A DNA stretch of 64,000 nucleotides from Helianthus annuus (GCF_002127325.2 NC_035433.2:124836088-124900087); one strand, 5' to 3'; counted from the first letter of the stretch, positions 9,908-21,525 are shown. A program made the numbers and translations. The notes: generated by a model not told the origin, from the letters alone.

Positions 9908-12712
9908 TGTTACACCCGACTTAATTAATCAAGATTTTAATAATAAAATACACATTTTAATGCTAAAATATGACTTTACAAAAACTTTTCATACTAACAT
10001 TCCCACATGGTTACAACATTTCAAAAATACAATATTTTATATCAGTTTCGTAAAAATGCATGTTTATACGATTACACGTAAGTATGTCCATACGAGTTTA
10101 CTAAAACTTTACAATAAAAGTTTAAGAATAACTTAATGTGATTGAATTCGTCGTTTAAAAGATACGACGAAATGTCGCGCGGAAGCTTTTAACTTTATCG
10201 TGTTCGGTTCTTCTTCGAGCTTGATCTTTATCTGGGCACTCTTGGCAATCACCTATGATCAAAACCAACTTAAAAGTTAGTTTTGAAAGTTAAATAACAA
10301 GTTTAAACAAGTTATATGGGTCAAACAAACAAAATTAAACGTTTTTCAAGTTCAGGGGGGGCTAGGCGTCATGCCTAAGGGCTAGACGCCCCACCTAGCC
10401 CCCTTTTTGGCAGACTGTTCATATTATGTTGCTGTACATACCCAGCATGACCCGATTTCACGGAAACGAGCATAACTCTCTCGTTTTTAATCCGTTTTAC
10501 CCGATTCTTTTTCCTACGCGTCCGTAATTTAATTCTCCATCTAATGGAGTTAAAATTTCAGACTTTTAACTCTTCGGCTTATTACCCTTTTTACCAACTT
10601 TTTACCCGTTCGTGATTTCATCTAACAAACTTGTTTGTGGCCCTTGTTTCTTTTGTAAACATATTATTATAATTATTTCCTATTATACAAGGTTCAAATC
10701 ACGGGTTATTACACATTCTTAACCTGTTTCGCTAATACTTCTATTTTGACCCGTTAAGGGTATTTACGCATTTTAGTCTAGAACTTGTGCTTTTCTTCTG
10801 ATACTACAAAATTTCCATGTCTAATTAACTACAAATATTCCACTAGAACTATTTTGTGGTGGATTTAACATATGAACCCCTTTTTCCCAATTTTACCCAT
10901 CGGTTGGTCATTTTTCGCAATTGACTATTTCTAGGCGTTGGACCCACAAATGTTTTTGCCTAGAACTTTTATACACATCTAAGGGTTACAAACTCATAAT
11001 ATAAGTTTCTAAACAACTTCTAAGGGTTGTTTACACTGTTTACCTATTAAGGGCTCTTTGGTCACATTTAATCCTTCATTTTTGAAATGAAGGATTTCGG
11101 CTAGATATTTGACCTTCTTTGCACTTTTAACTATAAGTCCACATATGCGTACCTGGCTCGGGTCATAGCATTGACCCGTTTACATACCTCTTCTTTAAAT
11201 TTTCTAATTAAAGCAACGCAACACATGTTATTACCTGTAATCACAAAACTCAACAAGTAGTCGTCAATTATAAATGTCAAATGGTATTAACACCATTTGA
11301 CCCGTTTAGTCGACATGACCATTTATCAACGTATGATGGTATATTAATTTCATCATGCTCCTTGAACCAATTCCGGTTCGCGCCGTGAGTTTTACTACAT
11401 AAAAGACATTTTCTTAATGTGTCCAACCCGTTATAACTTTTACCAAATGGTGTCTTTATTTTCTTTTGTTTTTACTATTATTTTAACTAATAGTTTGACC
11501 CGTTTGGTTGTCGAGTGAATTCCATCACCTCATTGATATACCAACTCAACCATTTTCGCTATATCACTTTAAACACATTTTAACTAACTTGTCTGTATAA
11601 ATGTAACGAGACGACAAGTCGCGTACCTTTAAAGCGTTCCCTTCAAGCGCATGTCCACTCCGGTTTGTCCGCTTGAAAACTTGACTCCTTTGTCTATAGA
11701 GTTCAATCAACGATGTGTTTATAATGTATAATGCATATTTCACAATGTCATTTGAATATGCGTTTTTATTCGAAACTTAACATCTTAGCTTTCTCTTAGG
11801 CGTTTTAACAAACACCTTATAGGCAGAAATTTACATGATTCATTATCAAGTTCATAACTTGTCATATAGCCAAATTTAACATCAATCGGTCTATTTTATA
11901 TAAAGGTTAACATCAATAAATCTGAAATCGCTTCATAAATATCAAATTACACTAGAACAACATTTAAAATCCTAGTGTTCATCAAATTCTACATAACCCA
12001 CTAATCACCTACAATGGTGTTCATGGATTTTACTAAAATTTCACATGATTTCAACTTGTATTTGTCTAGGGTTTGTCCCTAGACACTATGTTGTTCCTAA
12101 TTCATCATTAAACAAACATGCAACCATGAATTTCAGATTTTCCCAATTTCATGAGAATTTCGAGTTGAGAGTTTTCATCAAATTTTACATACCTTGTAAT
12201 CCTCTTGTGATGAGGATCAATAATCCATGCTCGATTTTTGATTTTAACTTGGTTTGAGCCTTCAATTTGTGAGATTAGTGAGTTGTTAGGGTATTGAGAG
12301 TGGGTGTTGCCCTCTTCCTCCCGTTGATCGAACCAGGCACCTAAATGGTGTGTTTGGTTTTTTTATTAAACTTAATAATATAAGTTTAGATTTCAACAAC
12401 ATAGGCCCCTCTACTTTTATTTAGTTTATAACTTGATATTTTGTTCTTTCTTGTAATAACAAGACTTGTACTAGGTTATTTATTACCTAGTTACTTTATC
12501 TTGTTCTCAACCCGTTTTATTTTAAGTCCCGTTAAATCTCGGGGCCTTTTATATACTTTGCTTTCTCAAAGTATTTCTCATCCTTTTAATAAATATTAGA
12601 TTTATTTAATTAAATCCTAAATTTTACCGGGTAAGTTTTACCACTAACTGTATTTTACCCGTCCTGTAGTATTAACGGAGTTTGATTACCAACCCGTTTT
12701 CGGGATGTTACA
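9908..12712 (-). repeat. 5' LTR of G (2.8 kb)
   Basis: The ends are TGTAACA-type inverted termini and no protein is encoded. Many ACCCGTTT and GACCCG words occur, and a GC-rich compound hairpin lies at 10357-10403. The right end lies exactly in element A's integrase frame. The 3' partner LTR would be outside the window. Confidence 0.68.
10357..10403. repeat. GC-rich compound hairpin in the LTR of G
   Basis: Outer arms GGGGGCTAGG (10357-10366) and CCTAGCCCCC (10394-10403) are perfect complements. Inside them CGTC (10367-10370) pairs with GACG (10385-10388), leaving a small bulge. A T run follows on the plus strand. Its role is unknown. Confidence 0.7.
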
Positions 12713-13094
12713 GTTAAATGGTCTACAATTACCCAAATCGTATCATGGCCCTTGGGCGTCCTTGGCAATTTCGTGATAAAGTCCATCAAAATCTGTTCCC
12801 ATTTCCATTGGGGTATTTCAGGTTGTTGCAGAAGACCTGAAGGCTTCTGATATTCGGCCTTTACCTTGGCGCAAGTTAAACATTTGCCAACATATATTGC
12901 AACGTCGCCTTTCATTCTCGGCCACCAATAGAAATCCTTTAGATCTTGGTACATTTTATCCGATCCTGGATGGATCGAGTACAGAGATTTATGAGCCTCA
13001 TCAAAAATAACATTTCTCAAACCACCAAACAAAGGAACCCAAATTCGTTTCATGAAGCACAACGTTCCTTCCTCACTCGGTACCAATTGCTTCT
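12713..13094 (-). pseudogene. Element A: integrase N-terminal fragment
   Basis: The frame encodes [13 protein letters not shown] through [13 protein letters not shown]. It includes the integrase zinc-binding region (H-x-H in the [12 protein letters not shown] context, then CLTC) and the start of the catalytic core (MDFITKLP). It is cut at 12712 by G and at 13094 by B, whose TSD CTTCT is 13090-13094. On the far side of B (18302 onward) the same polyprotein continues upstream with [13 protein letters not shown] sequence. The uninterrupted equivalent is in element E at 48476-49620. Confidence 0.88.
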
Positions 13095-14282
13095 TGATCG
13101 ATGTCGTAAGGTCGGTCAAAAATTAAAGTGTCCTATTCACCTTTTACTAGTAAAGGGCAAGTAGGGTGTCGAATCCACGGGGAATCAGTGGAAAGTGTAT
13201 AAGTTCGTTGCTTTAATTATCGTCTACTCCTAAACTAATTGCTTTATGCAGTTTTGAAAATAACTATGAAAACAAATATAAATTATGATTGTAAACAATT
13301 GTAAGAAGAGGGACCAATCTCCGGTTTTTCAGGTTGTGTAGAAGCACGGGTAACCTAATTAGTACCAATTGGAAATCACATAGACATGATTTGCTAACTA
13401 CTTGTTTTGATAAATAATTAACAGATAATATATTTGGTTGCAATGATCCACGATCGAAACCGAAAGGTTGATGCAACTGAATAGTAACCCAATTAATTAC
13501 CAATCATAGATTTCATAAACATAAACAAGTTCAATGGTTAAAGGTTGAAGAACAATGACAACTTAGAATTTAATCCCAATTGTTGATGACAAAACCAAAT
13601 AACTGATGAACGAGTATGCAATGATAATCCAACAATGTTTAATCAAAAACAAATAAACAATAAAGATAAACTAACCGAATGATTAGTCAAATCTCAATCC
13701 AAAAGTTTGTAAAACTAGGTCAACCCGGTTCCTAACACAAACCCTAGTCCCGGAGATGATCACGGGTGGTTTAGTCGCTCATGTTCTTGATTTGATCTTC
13801 AATCTTGATGAGGAATTGCATGATTGATGATTGGATGGAGGTTGAGAACTCCAAAATTCGTCCTTGGGAAGTGGAAAACGGCTAGGGTTAATGATAATTT
13901 CGTTTGGGGAAAGTTTGTGCTTAAATATGGTGGAAAAACAAGAAATTCGCAAGTCAGATTTGGGTTCAGCGCCCAGTGCGCCAAAAACACCGTCTAGTGC
14001 GCCAAATGATACTTTCTTCTGTGGTGCGCTGAAATCAGCGCCTAGTGGCGCCGATTGCTACCGAACTTCCCGTTTTCCACATTTTGACCTTCCAACTTGT
14101 GTGTATGCTTCCAATACTCCATAATGCTTCCCGAAAACCTTCCGTCAAGCTCCAAAAGCCATTCGTTATGCTCTGAGTACATGCAAATCAAAATCAACCC
14201 AAAGTAAACCGTTTCCATATACATAATCATGTAAAGCCTCATAATTAAACACTTTAAAACACGATTAAATACCCTCACATCA
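13095..14282 (-). repeat. 3' LTR of B
   Basis: This copy starts TGATCGATGTCG on the plus strand and ends CACATCA. It contains GCGCC-AGT-GCGCC type repeats (13970-14055) and a perfect 7-bp inverted repeat GCGCTGA/TCAGCGC at 14026-14041. Confidence 0.9.
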
Positions 14283-14302
14283 CATCCCCACACTTACCTT
14301 TG
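14283..14302 (-). promoter_or_regulatory. Polypurine tract of B
   Basis: The minus strand reads AAAGGTAAGTGTGGGGATG into the 3' LTR. This is the usual form for Athila/Tat-group elements and sets the orientation. Confidence 0.8.
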
Positions 14303-15634
14303 ATTGTCCTCAAGCAAACCGATACGAAATTACTCACCATAGTAACAACACCTCTAAGCCGCTTAACCAGTTCAACAATTTAAGTCCCAAGTAATAACCG
14401 TCCCATAGACTAACCCAATTGAGATTGACAGTCCGACAAGCAATTGGTGCAATTTCTAAAACTTAAGACTTGTTTATTCAGAACTAACATGCTTAGGATC
14501 ACAACACATGCTACACGCCCTTCACAATAAACTCTCCTCTCAGTTTAAAAACTGAACTAGCGTGTAATGTGCTAGTATTTATACACTCAAAACCAAACAT
14601 GAAATCCTGTAATCATAGGCTTGTATAAAAATCATACCTCCACTGTATCATATAACACGACACGCATCAAAAGGACTTTCGGTTTTGGGCTTAGGCTAAG
14701 GGTAGGAAGATCTTTGGCTTATCTTTATAGTTTTATGTGGCGAACAAACAAACGACCAAACCGTGACAACTTTATTTGCAACACATAACAACTAACACTT
14801 TCGGGTTGGTTTCTACCCAAGTACATAAACAATATTCACAAAACTTCTATTTTTGCTCTTTATTTTTCTATTTCTGATTTTTTTCTTTTTCTTTGTTTTC
14901 TTTTTTTTTTCTTTTCAACTATTCATACTTTGTCGTTCACGGTCGGTATCAAACAATTCACATTGGGTGGACAAACGAAAGGTAAATAGGCTCAACAGGG
15001 CTACTAAGGGTGATGAGGAGGTAAACATAAAACAAACACAACGGGTGTAAGGTATATCATAATGCCTTTATCATTTACGTGCACATGTCAAACCACAATC
15101 TTAGCATGTATCAAATCATACAAGTTCTAACACAGAATAACATGCGGCATGCTCTGAACAAATGAATTCAATGTGTAAAGCATTCTATCATTCTACAGGC
15201 TCAAAATTCTCACCAAAGAAGGGGTAAAATGGTTACCGACGCGTAGCATATGCAATCTAAAGCATGTTACCCCTAAATAGACATTTCTTTTCAATTCTTT
15301 TATACTAAAAACACCTGTCGGACCTACTCTCATGAAACTTAAAGGAACGACCATGACAAGGGACTATGTTAGTTTACTACTGGTAAGGAACCCATTAGTG
15401 ATTGAAACATTCGGTTTTCGTATCCATCTGGCTTACTTAAGGCGATAAAATTCTTTAAAATTTTCAAAATTTTCATTTTTTTCGCTTTTCATCGTTTTCA
15501 ATCACTTTCAACCTCTTTCAATCCTCTGTCCCAAACCTTTCCCTTCCCGGGTTTCCATATCCCCACACTTGGGCGACGTTGTCCCCAATGTATCATGCTT
15601 TTAAAACAAACCCGGGAATACCAACTAACAAACC
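14303..15634 (-). other. Non-coding 3' part of B
   Basis: I see no supported gene. A T-rich stretch lies at 14848-14920, and short CCCCACACTT words resemble the PPT. A pol gene would be expected here in an autonomous element and is absent. Confidence 0.5.
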
Positions 15635-15973
15635 TCATGAGCGGCTAATTCCTAACACAAAAGACATAAACATATTCCCTAGACACAAATTGGTCAACAC
15701 CACCAAAAACGAAAACACACTTAAAAGAACATGATCACCAAGCAACAAACTAAGATAAAGGAAAGAGTACATGTACCTGATCAAGCGAAACTTCCCCACA
15801 CTTGCTTGCTGCCATGGTGAAGAACAAAACAGACACTGACACCCAAACTCAGGTTGCCTCCCGAGAGCGCTAAGTTTATGGGTCTTTAGCCAGACCGTAA
15901 CTGACCTTCGTTCATGGGGGTCGAAGTGAACATTTACCCACCGAGTTTCCTGCATATGCTCGGTAATTGACAT
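15635..15973 (-). pseudogene. B: C-terminal continuation of its ORF in another frame
   Basis: This overlaps the end of the 317-residue ORF in a different frame and repeats the theme of a short Arg/Trp/His-rich stretch (WVNVHFDPHERRSVTVWLK, then KLSALGRQPEFGC). It then becomes hydrophobic with no clear domain. The phrase LSALGRQPEFGC resembles the conserved end of gag-like ORFs in non-autonomous Asteraceae elements as I recall them. A frameshift probably separates it from the upstream frame. Confidence 0.4.
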
Positions 15974-16865
15974 TCCAAATTCCTATATGCTCTCTTCTGC
16001 CAACGATCTTTGTCAAATCGGTATGGAACAAGTGAAATCCACATTTGCCTGCCGAATTTCCACGGTGTGTTCGATAATTGACATGTCGAGTCTTCACATT
16101 CTTTCCTATCAGGAAGACGTCTGTTAGATCACTGCTTAGCCACTTCAATATACTTTGTCCGAGATCTTCTGTACTCACCTTTCTCTTATTCCCACTCGAG
16201 CCATTGTCCCCAACTTTGTTAGATGGAGTAATCAAAATATGCAGCGGTTCGGGATAAACTTGGACTACATCAGTCTCTAGATCTTCAGTAGATGCTAAGT
16301 CTTCATGTGGGTTTAAAAATATAATTTCAAGTTCAGGAAGACTTTCAACCCCTTCTTCATCTTCATCAACCAAATCTGGTATTTCTTGTGTTTCTTCAAC
16401 AAATGCAGGAATGGATGTTGTATTATCCTTCATAGCCTTCAATGTTGCAATATGTTCGTCTATTCGATTTGATCGTTGGACCATAGCCTCAGTTCTCGAC
16501 CTGCTCTCTTGTGCCATCTCCAGCATAATATCCATGATTTCATCAAGTTTAGAATTTTGGGGTTTACCTTGACAATCATTTTGACTTTCGTAATGCTGAT
16601 CTGAACTCCCTTGATAATTACCATGATTACACCATTGATTACGCAAATTATAATCATTGTATGTTGACTCATAGTAGTCATGGTGATGACCATTATAATC
16701 TTCTTGGTATCTTGAGAAGGGCACCACCTCGGATTCGTAATCATCATAATCCAAATTTTGCTCATACGTATGGTTGATATTTGGATGATAGTGTCCCTGA
16801 TATGAAAGCGCCTTGTACCTAGACATCAATTTTTCTTTCCAAAACACTGGGTCTGTCCAAAACAC
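15912..16865 (-). CDS. B: unrecognised acidic ORF (317 aa)
   Basis: I do not recognise this protein. Residues 10-100 are rich in Tyr, His, Asp and Asn, and residues 105-150 look helical (LDEIMDIMLEMAQESRSRTEAM). Residues 155-215 are strongly acidic. The tail holds two near-repeats of VNYR-x-H-x-GNS-x-GKC. A gag-like or RNA-binding role is possible from its position directly after the leader, but there is no zinc knuckle of classical spacing. Translation may begin at the internal Met of MSRYKAL. Confidence 0.45.
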   Translation of the reverse strand: MFWTDPVFWKEKLMSRYKALSYQGHYHPNINHTYEQNLDYDDYESEVVPFSRYQEDYNGHHHDYYESTYNDYNLRNQWCNHGNYQGSSDQHYESQNDCQGKPQNSKLDEIMDIMLEMAQESRSRTEAMVQRSNRIDEHIATLKAMKDNTTSIPAFVEETQEIPDLVDEDEEGVESLPELEIIFLNPHEDLASTEDLETDVVQVYPEPLHILITPSNKVGDNGSSGNKRKVSTEDLGQSILKWLSSDLTDVFLIGKNVKTRHVNYRTHRGNSAGKCGFHLFHTDLTKIVGRREHIGIWNVNYRAYAGNSVGKCSLRPP

Positions 16866-17088
16866 TAGGCAATCTTCATGTATGTGAATTTTCCCACAAC
16901 AAGGGATGACTGATGATCTCTATCCATGATCCAAAGATTTCACTTCCTGCACAAACAAACTAAAATACCGGTGTAGAAAACTAACATATACAAAAAACTA
17001 AAAACTACAAGAAATATTTTTGGATTTTTTTTCTAACTTCTTTTAATTTAAAAAAAAAAACAACTTACTAAATACTAAGCGCACCGAT

Positions 17089-17106
17089 TCCCCGACAACG
17101 GCGCCA
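17089..17106 (-). promoter_or_regulatory. Primer binding site of B (Asp tRNA type)
   Basis: The minus strand reads TGGCGCCGTTGTCGGGGA three bases after the 5' LTR. It differs by one base from the classical Athila/Tat PBS complementary to the tRNA-Asp 3' end. Confidence 0.88.
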
Positions 17107-17109
17107 TTT

Positions 17110-18301
17110 TAATCGATGTCGTAAGGTCGGTCAAAAATATAATTAAAGTGTCCTATTCACCTTTTACTAGTAAAGGGCAAGTAGGGTGTCGAATCCACGG
17201 GGAATCAGTGGAAAGTGTATAAGTTCGTTGCTTTAATTATCGTCTACTCCTAAACTAATCGCTTTTTGCAGTTTTGAAAATAACTATGAAAACAAATATA
17301 AATTATGATAGTAAACAATTGTAAGAAGAGGGACCAATCTCCGGTTTTTCAGGTTGTGTAGAAGCACGGGTAACCTAATTAGTACCAATTGGAAATCACA
17401 TAGACATGATTTGCTAACTACTTGTTTTGATAAATAATTAACAGATAATATATTTGGTTGCAATGATCCACGATCGAAACCGAAAGATTGATGCAACTGA
17501 ATAGTAACCTAATTAATTACCAATCCTAGATTTCATAAACATAAACAAGTTCAATGGTTAAAGGTTGAAGAACAATGACAACTTAGAATTTAATCCCAAT
17601 TGTTGATGACAAAACCAAATAACTGATGAACGAGTATGTAATGATAATCCAACAATGTTTAATCAAAAACAAATAAACAATAAAGATAAACTAACCGAAT
17701 GATTAGTCAAATCTCAATCCAAAAGTTTGTAAAACTAGGTCAACCCGGTTCCTAACACAAACCCTAGTCCCGGAGATGATCACGGGTGGTTTAGCCGCTC
17801 ATGTTCTTGATTTGATCTTCAATCTTAATGAGGAATTGCATGATTGATGATTGGATTGAGGTTGAGAACTCCAAAATTCGTCCTTGGGAAGTGGAAAACG
17901 GCTAGGGTTAATGATAATTTCGTTTGGGGAATGTTTGTGCTTAAATATGGTGGAAAAACAAGAAATTCGCAAGTCAGATCTGGGTTCAGCACCCAGTGCG
18001 CCAAAAATAGCGCCTAGTGCGCCAAATGATACTTTCTTCTGTGGTGCGCTGAAATCAGCGCCTAGTGGCGCCGATTGCTACCGAACTTCCCGTTTTCCAC
18101 ATTTTGACCTTCCAACTTGTGTGTATGCTTCCAATACTCCATAATGCTTCCCGAAACCTTCCGTCAAGCTCCAAAAGCCATCCGTTATGCTCCGAGTACA
18201 TGCAAATCAAAATCAACCCAAAGTAAACCGTTTCCATACACATAATCATGTAAAGCCTCATAATTAAACACTTTAAAACACGATTAAATACCCTCACATC
18301 A
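17110..18301 (-). repeat. 5' LTR of B
   Basis: This is the partner of 13095-14282, with about twenty substitutions and a small indel by eye. Its terminal base pair reads TA rather than TG at 17110. The sequence CTTCT follows as TSD. Confidence 0.9.
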
Positions 18302-19096
18302 CTTCTCCATCCTACGGAGATATTCATTCACTAGATTTTCCTTTTTAAGCGCTTCTCTCTGCGCAGCACGAATTCGCAATGAGAGGTCCGTTTGAATAAC
18401 CATTTCCAAAGCCCTAACCCTTATGGGCTTGATCCTTTCCTTCCGACTTAGCGCATCGACGACCACATTCGCCTTCCCTGGGTGATACTTAATTTCGCAA
18501 TCAAAATCATTCAGTAGTTCAACCCAGCGTCTCTGTCTCATGTTAAGCTCTTTTTGATCGAAGATATGCTGCAGACTCTTGTGATCAGTATAGATTGTGC
18601 ATCGCGTGCCATATAAGTAATGTCGCCAGATTTTCAATGCAAATACCATTGCTCCTAATTCCAAATCATGTGTGGTATAATTTTTCTCGTGGACCTTCAA
18701 TTGGCGAGATGCATATGCTATAACCTTCTGTCGTTGCATTAGCACGCGGCCTAATCCTTGACGCGAGGTGTCGTAATATACCACGAAGTCGTCCGTGCCG
18801 TCGGGTAGAGATAAGATTGGTGGGTCACAAAGCTTGTTTTTCAACAGCTGAAATGCCTCTTCTTGCTTGTCTCCCCATTCGTACTTCTTGTCTTTTTGGG
18901 TGAGGGTGGTCAGAGGTTGAGCGATTTTCGAGAAATCCTTAACGAACCTGCGGTAATATCCTGCCAAACCTAGGAATTGTCGAATCTCGGTTGGTGTTTT
19001 CAGAGTCTCCCAGTTCTTGATCGCCTCGATCTTTGTGGGATCCACATGAATTCCATTTTCGTTAAGTACATGACCAAGAAATTGAACCTCGCGTAA
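18302..19096 (-). pseudogene. Element A: RT C-terminus and RNase H
   Basis: The frame continues the RT after a TGG-to-TAG stop at 19097-19099. It reads through [20 protein letters not shown] (RT thumb/connection), then the RNase H region with [51 protein letters not shown] and the ADALSRK block. An RNase H catalytic Asp is present in the YYDTS context. It ends at [13 protein letters not shown] sequence, where B is inserted with TSD CTTCT. Confidence 0.88.
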
Positions 19097-19606
19097 CTAG
19101 AACTCGCACTTCGAGAACTTCGCGTATAACTTCTCCTTCTTAAGCAGCTCTAGAATAGCCCTTAGATGTTGCTCATGTTCTTCTTTTGTCTTCGAGTAGA
19201 TCAAAATGTCATCAATAAACACAATCACAAACTTATCGAGATACGGCTTACAAACTATGTTCATCAAATACATAAATACAGCTGGCGCGTTGATCAAACC
19301 AAACGGCATAACCAGGAACTCGTAATGTCCATATCGAGTCCTAAAGGCCGTCTTTGGGATGCTCTCCTCTTGAATCCTTAACTGGTGATATCCTGATCGA
19401 AGGTCGATCTTTGAGTAAAAACTTGAGCCTTGCAACTGATCGAACAGGTCATCAATCCTTGGCAAAGGATATCTATTCTTGATTGTCAACTTATTCAGCT
19501 TGCGGTAGTCGATACACATGCGAAAACTACCATCCTTCTTCTTAATGAACAAAACTGGAGCTCCCCAAGGCGAGAAGCTTGGTCTGATAAATCCCTTGTC
19601 TAACAA
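19097..19606 (-). pseudogene. Element A: reverse transcriptase core
   Basis: This 169-residue open segment begins with [30 protein letters not shown] in the fingers and carries the catalytic box [10 protein letters not shown]. The conserved [13 protein letters not shown] and NAPAVFM blocks lie between. It is bounded by in-frame stops at 19607-19609 (from GAG by comparison with E) and 19097-19099 (from TGG). The same frame is open on both sides, so this is one polyprotein. Confidence 0.9.
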
Positions 19607-20374
19607 CTACTGGAGTTGTGTTGACAGCTCTTGCATCTCTGAAGGTGCAAGTCGATAAGGTGCCTTAGCTACAGGCGCGACGCCTGGACCTAGGTTAATA
19701 TGAAACTCGACTTGCCTTTGCGGCGGCAATCCTGGCAAGTCTTCTGGAAAGACTTCAGGATACTCCAAGAAGGCAACACATCCCTTCTTTAAACATTTTC
19801 TAGCCTTCAAACAGCTAATGATCCTTAAGGGCGTATCGCGCTTCTCTCCGTGAACCACAATCGTCTCTCCATCCGCCATTGGAATGCGAATGGTCTTCTC
19901 GTGACACACAATTTCGGCCCGGTTGCTGGACAACCAATCCATCCCTACTACCACGTCGAAGCTTCCCAACTCGACTAGTAGCAGATCCAGTGCAAACTCG
20001 TGTTCTCCCAGCTCTATTACGCATCCTCTGATGACTTCATTCGTTTCAACTAGCTTTCCATTAGCCAGTTCAATTAAGTACGGAATGTCTAACTTACTAG
20101 TAGTTAACCCAAGCATTTTCTTAAATTCTAGCGATACGAAACTATAGTCGGCACCAGTGTCAAATAGAACAGATGCAAAGCGTTGATTAATAGGGAACGT
20201 ACCAGTAACGACATTTGGATCTTGGCGTGCTTCCCTCGCACCGATATTGAAAACTCTTCCCTGTGCTTGATTGAGTTTCGGGCACTCTCGCTTGAAATGC
20301 CCCATGTCTCCACAATTGAAACACCGTGGTCCTCGACCATTCCCGTTACCATTACCTCCTTGATTGGTGTTCGC
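19607..20374 (-). pseudogene. Element A: zinc knuckle and aspartic protease
   Basis: After a TGA at 20375-20377 the frame resumes with a CCHC zinc knuckle (CFNCGDMGHFKREC). The protease follows, with its catalytic motif in ASVLFDTGADYSFVS and downstream GMDWLSSN. Compared with element E, about twenty codons are missing between KGCVAFLE and YPEVFPEDL, the protease-RT linker. It ends at the stop 19607-19609. Confidence 0.87.
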
Positions 20375-21296
20375 TCACCGATTACTAGTTTGATTCCCAG
20401 CATTTCCACGATTTCCATTCCCGCCATTTCCTCCCTGTTGGCGGTTTCCATTTCCATTTCCATATCCTCGCTGACCACCACGACCAGCACCAGTACCAGC
20501 CCAACATGTTTCTTTTGAGTGACCAACTCTTCCACAAGATTCACACTTTCCAGATCTGCATCGTCCCTCGTGATGCAACTGACAAGCGTTACACTTGGGC
20601 AAGGTGCCCATATACCCCTTTCCTTTGGCCTTGGCCGGTGCGCTTGTCTCACCCTTCTTGTTCGAACTGCTGGTACCTTGCTTAAAGTTGGAGAACTTCC
20701 GTTTGTTCTCTCCCGAGGACTCAACATGAGTTTCTTTCTTCTTTGGATCGGAAATGGAAAATTTGTTTAACCTGATAGCTTCCTCAGTCAGTGACACGCT
20801 CAGGTCGATAGCTTCCGTAATTGTTGCCGGCTTTGAAGATGTTACCATACTCATAATCTAAGGTGCCAACCCCAGATGAAACGCTCCACGCGTTTGAATT
20901 CCGGCGTAACCATGTATGGTACCACATGAGACAGATCATGAAATCTCTAAACATACTCGGCGATCTTCGGGTCATCCATTTTAAGGTTCCAAAATTCCAT
21001 TTCCAGCTTCTGAATCTCGGCCCTGGAGCAATACTTTTTACGCATGAGCTCCTTCAGCTCGTTCCAAGTCAAAGCGTATGCTGTTGCCTCTCCTAGAGCT
21101 TGGACTTGGAGATTCCACCATGAAAGTGCTCCATCAATGAACAATCCGGAAATGTAGGTGACTTGCTGTTCTGGTGCGCATTTACTCATCCTTATCACTG
21201 AGTCGGTCTTTTCTGTCCATCGAACATAAGCCACAGCACCCCCGGTGCCGTCAAAATTTAGCGGTTTACAGTCTAAAAATTGCTTGAAGGTACAGC
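20375..21296 (-). pseudogene. Element A: gag, candidate exon 2
   Basis: The Retrotrans_gag-type capsid domain begins GCTFKQFLDCKPLNFDGTGGA and includes ALSWWNLQVQALGE and ELKELMRKKYCSRAEIQKLE. A TAG at 20947-20949 replaces the CAG seen in E. A one-base deletion near 20870 and a further TAG follow. Downstream are a first zinc-binding motif (KCESCGRVGHSKETC) and a Gly/Asn/Arg-rich stretch that could bind RNA. The stop at 20375-20377 is GGA in E. Confidence 0.85.
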
Positions 21297-21389
21297 CTGT
21301 ACAAGCAATGGCATTTACAGGAATCATTAGCAATTGTACATGGAATGTTCAAATGTAACATAACGTGTCTCAAGCGACTTAAACATTAC
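21297..21389 (-). other. Candidate spliceosomal intron in gag of A (93 nt)
   Basis: On the minus strand the segment begins GTAATGTTTAAG and ends GCTTGTACAG. A plant-like branch site CTAAT (in TTGCTAATGATTCC) lies about 35 nt before the acceptor. Unspliced, the upstream frame hits a TAA within a few codons. Splicing joins exon 1 (45 codons plus one base) to GCTFKQFL in frame. Element E has the same 93-nt length, ends and phase. Confidence 0.6.
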
Positions 21390-21525
21390 CATGTGGTGGG
21401 TTGTTCCTTGAAGTATTCCCGCTAGTTTCGGCGCGTGAGTCCTCGTAATCAGCTATTGCTTGGGAGATCCTTGCTTGTAATTCGGCCTCAGTAGTGGGCA
21501 AACGGTTTTCCTTTCTTGGAGGCAT
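21390..21525 (-). CDS. Element A: gag, candidate exon 1
   Basis: It starts with ATG in the context MPPRKENRLPTTEAELQ, typical of chromovirus gag N-termini. It then encodes a short helical stretch ending NNPPH plus one base. I chose this start because E has the same MPPRR-like start at 52265 and the same phase at the candidate donor. Between this ATG and element C's left junction (21674) lies about 150 bp of leader. Confidence 0.65.

Larger units (their letters stand above)
1..12712 (-). mobile_element. Element G: partial gypsy-type LTR retrotransposon (5' LTR plus leader), interrupted by H
   Basis: Read on the minus strand, a 2.8 kb LTR starts at 12712 with TGTAACATCCC and ends at 9908 with GTGTAACA. 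It is followed by a degenerate iMet-type PBS and a long leader (9907-9651, then 1888-1) that runs off the left edge. Its right end cuts element A's integrase frame in the middle of the conserved motif around VDHLT, so G inserted into A. The adjacent gttaa at 12713-12717 would be one TSD copy; its partner would lie left of the window. No coding sequence of G is visible, so the gypsy assignment rests on LTR size, ends and PBS type only. Confidence 0.65.
13095..18301 (-). mobile_element. Element B: non-autonomous Athila/Tat-like LTR retrotransposon
   Basis: Two LTRs of about 1.19 kb (13095-14282 and 17110-18301) are roughly 98% identical and are flanked by the perfect TSD CTTCT (13090-13094 and 18302-18306). 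The PBS matches an Asp tRNA, as in Athila and Tat gypsy elements, and the PPT has the typical AAGTGTGGGG form. The 2.8 kb interior lacks protease, RT, RNase H and integrase. It carries only one unrecognised, frameshifted ORF. B splits element A's pol frame. Confidence 0.9.

Noticed and set aside
12655..13119. 154-residue frame as one integrase protein
   Set aside because: Its ends are read from the LTRs of G and B; only 12713-13089 is integrase.
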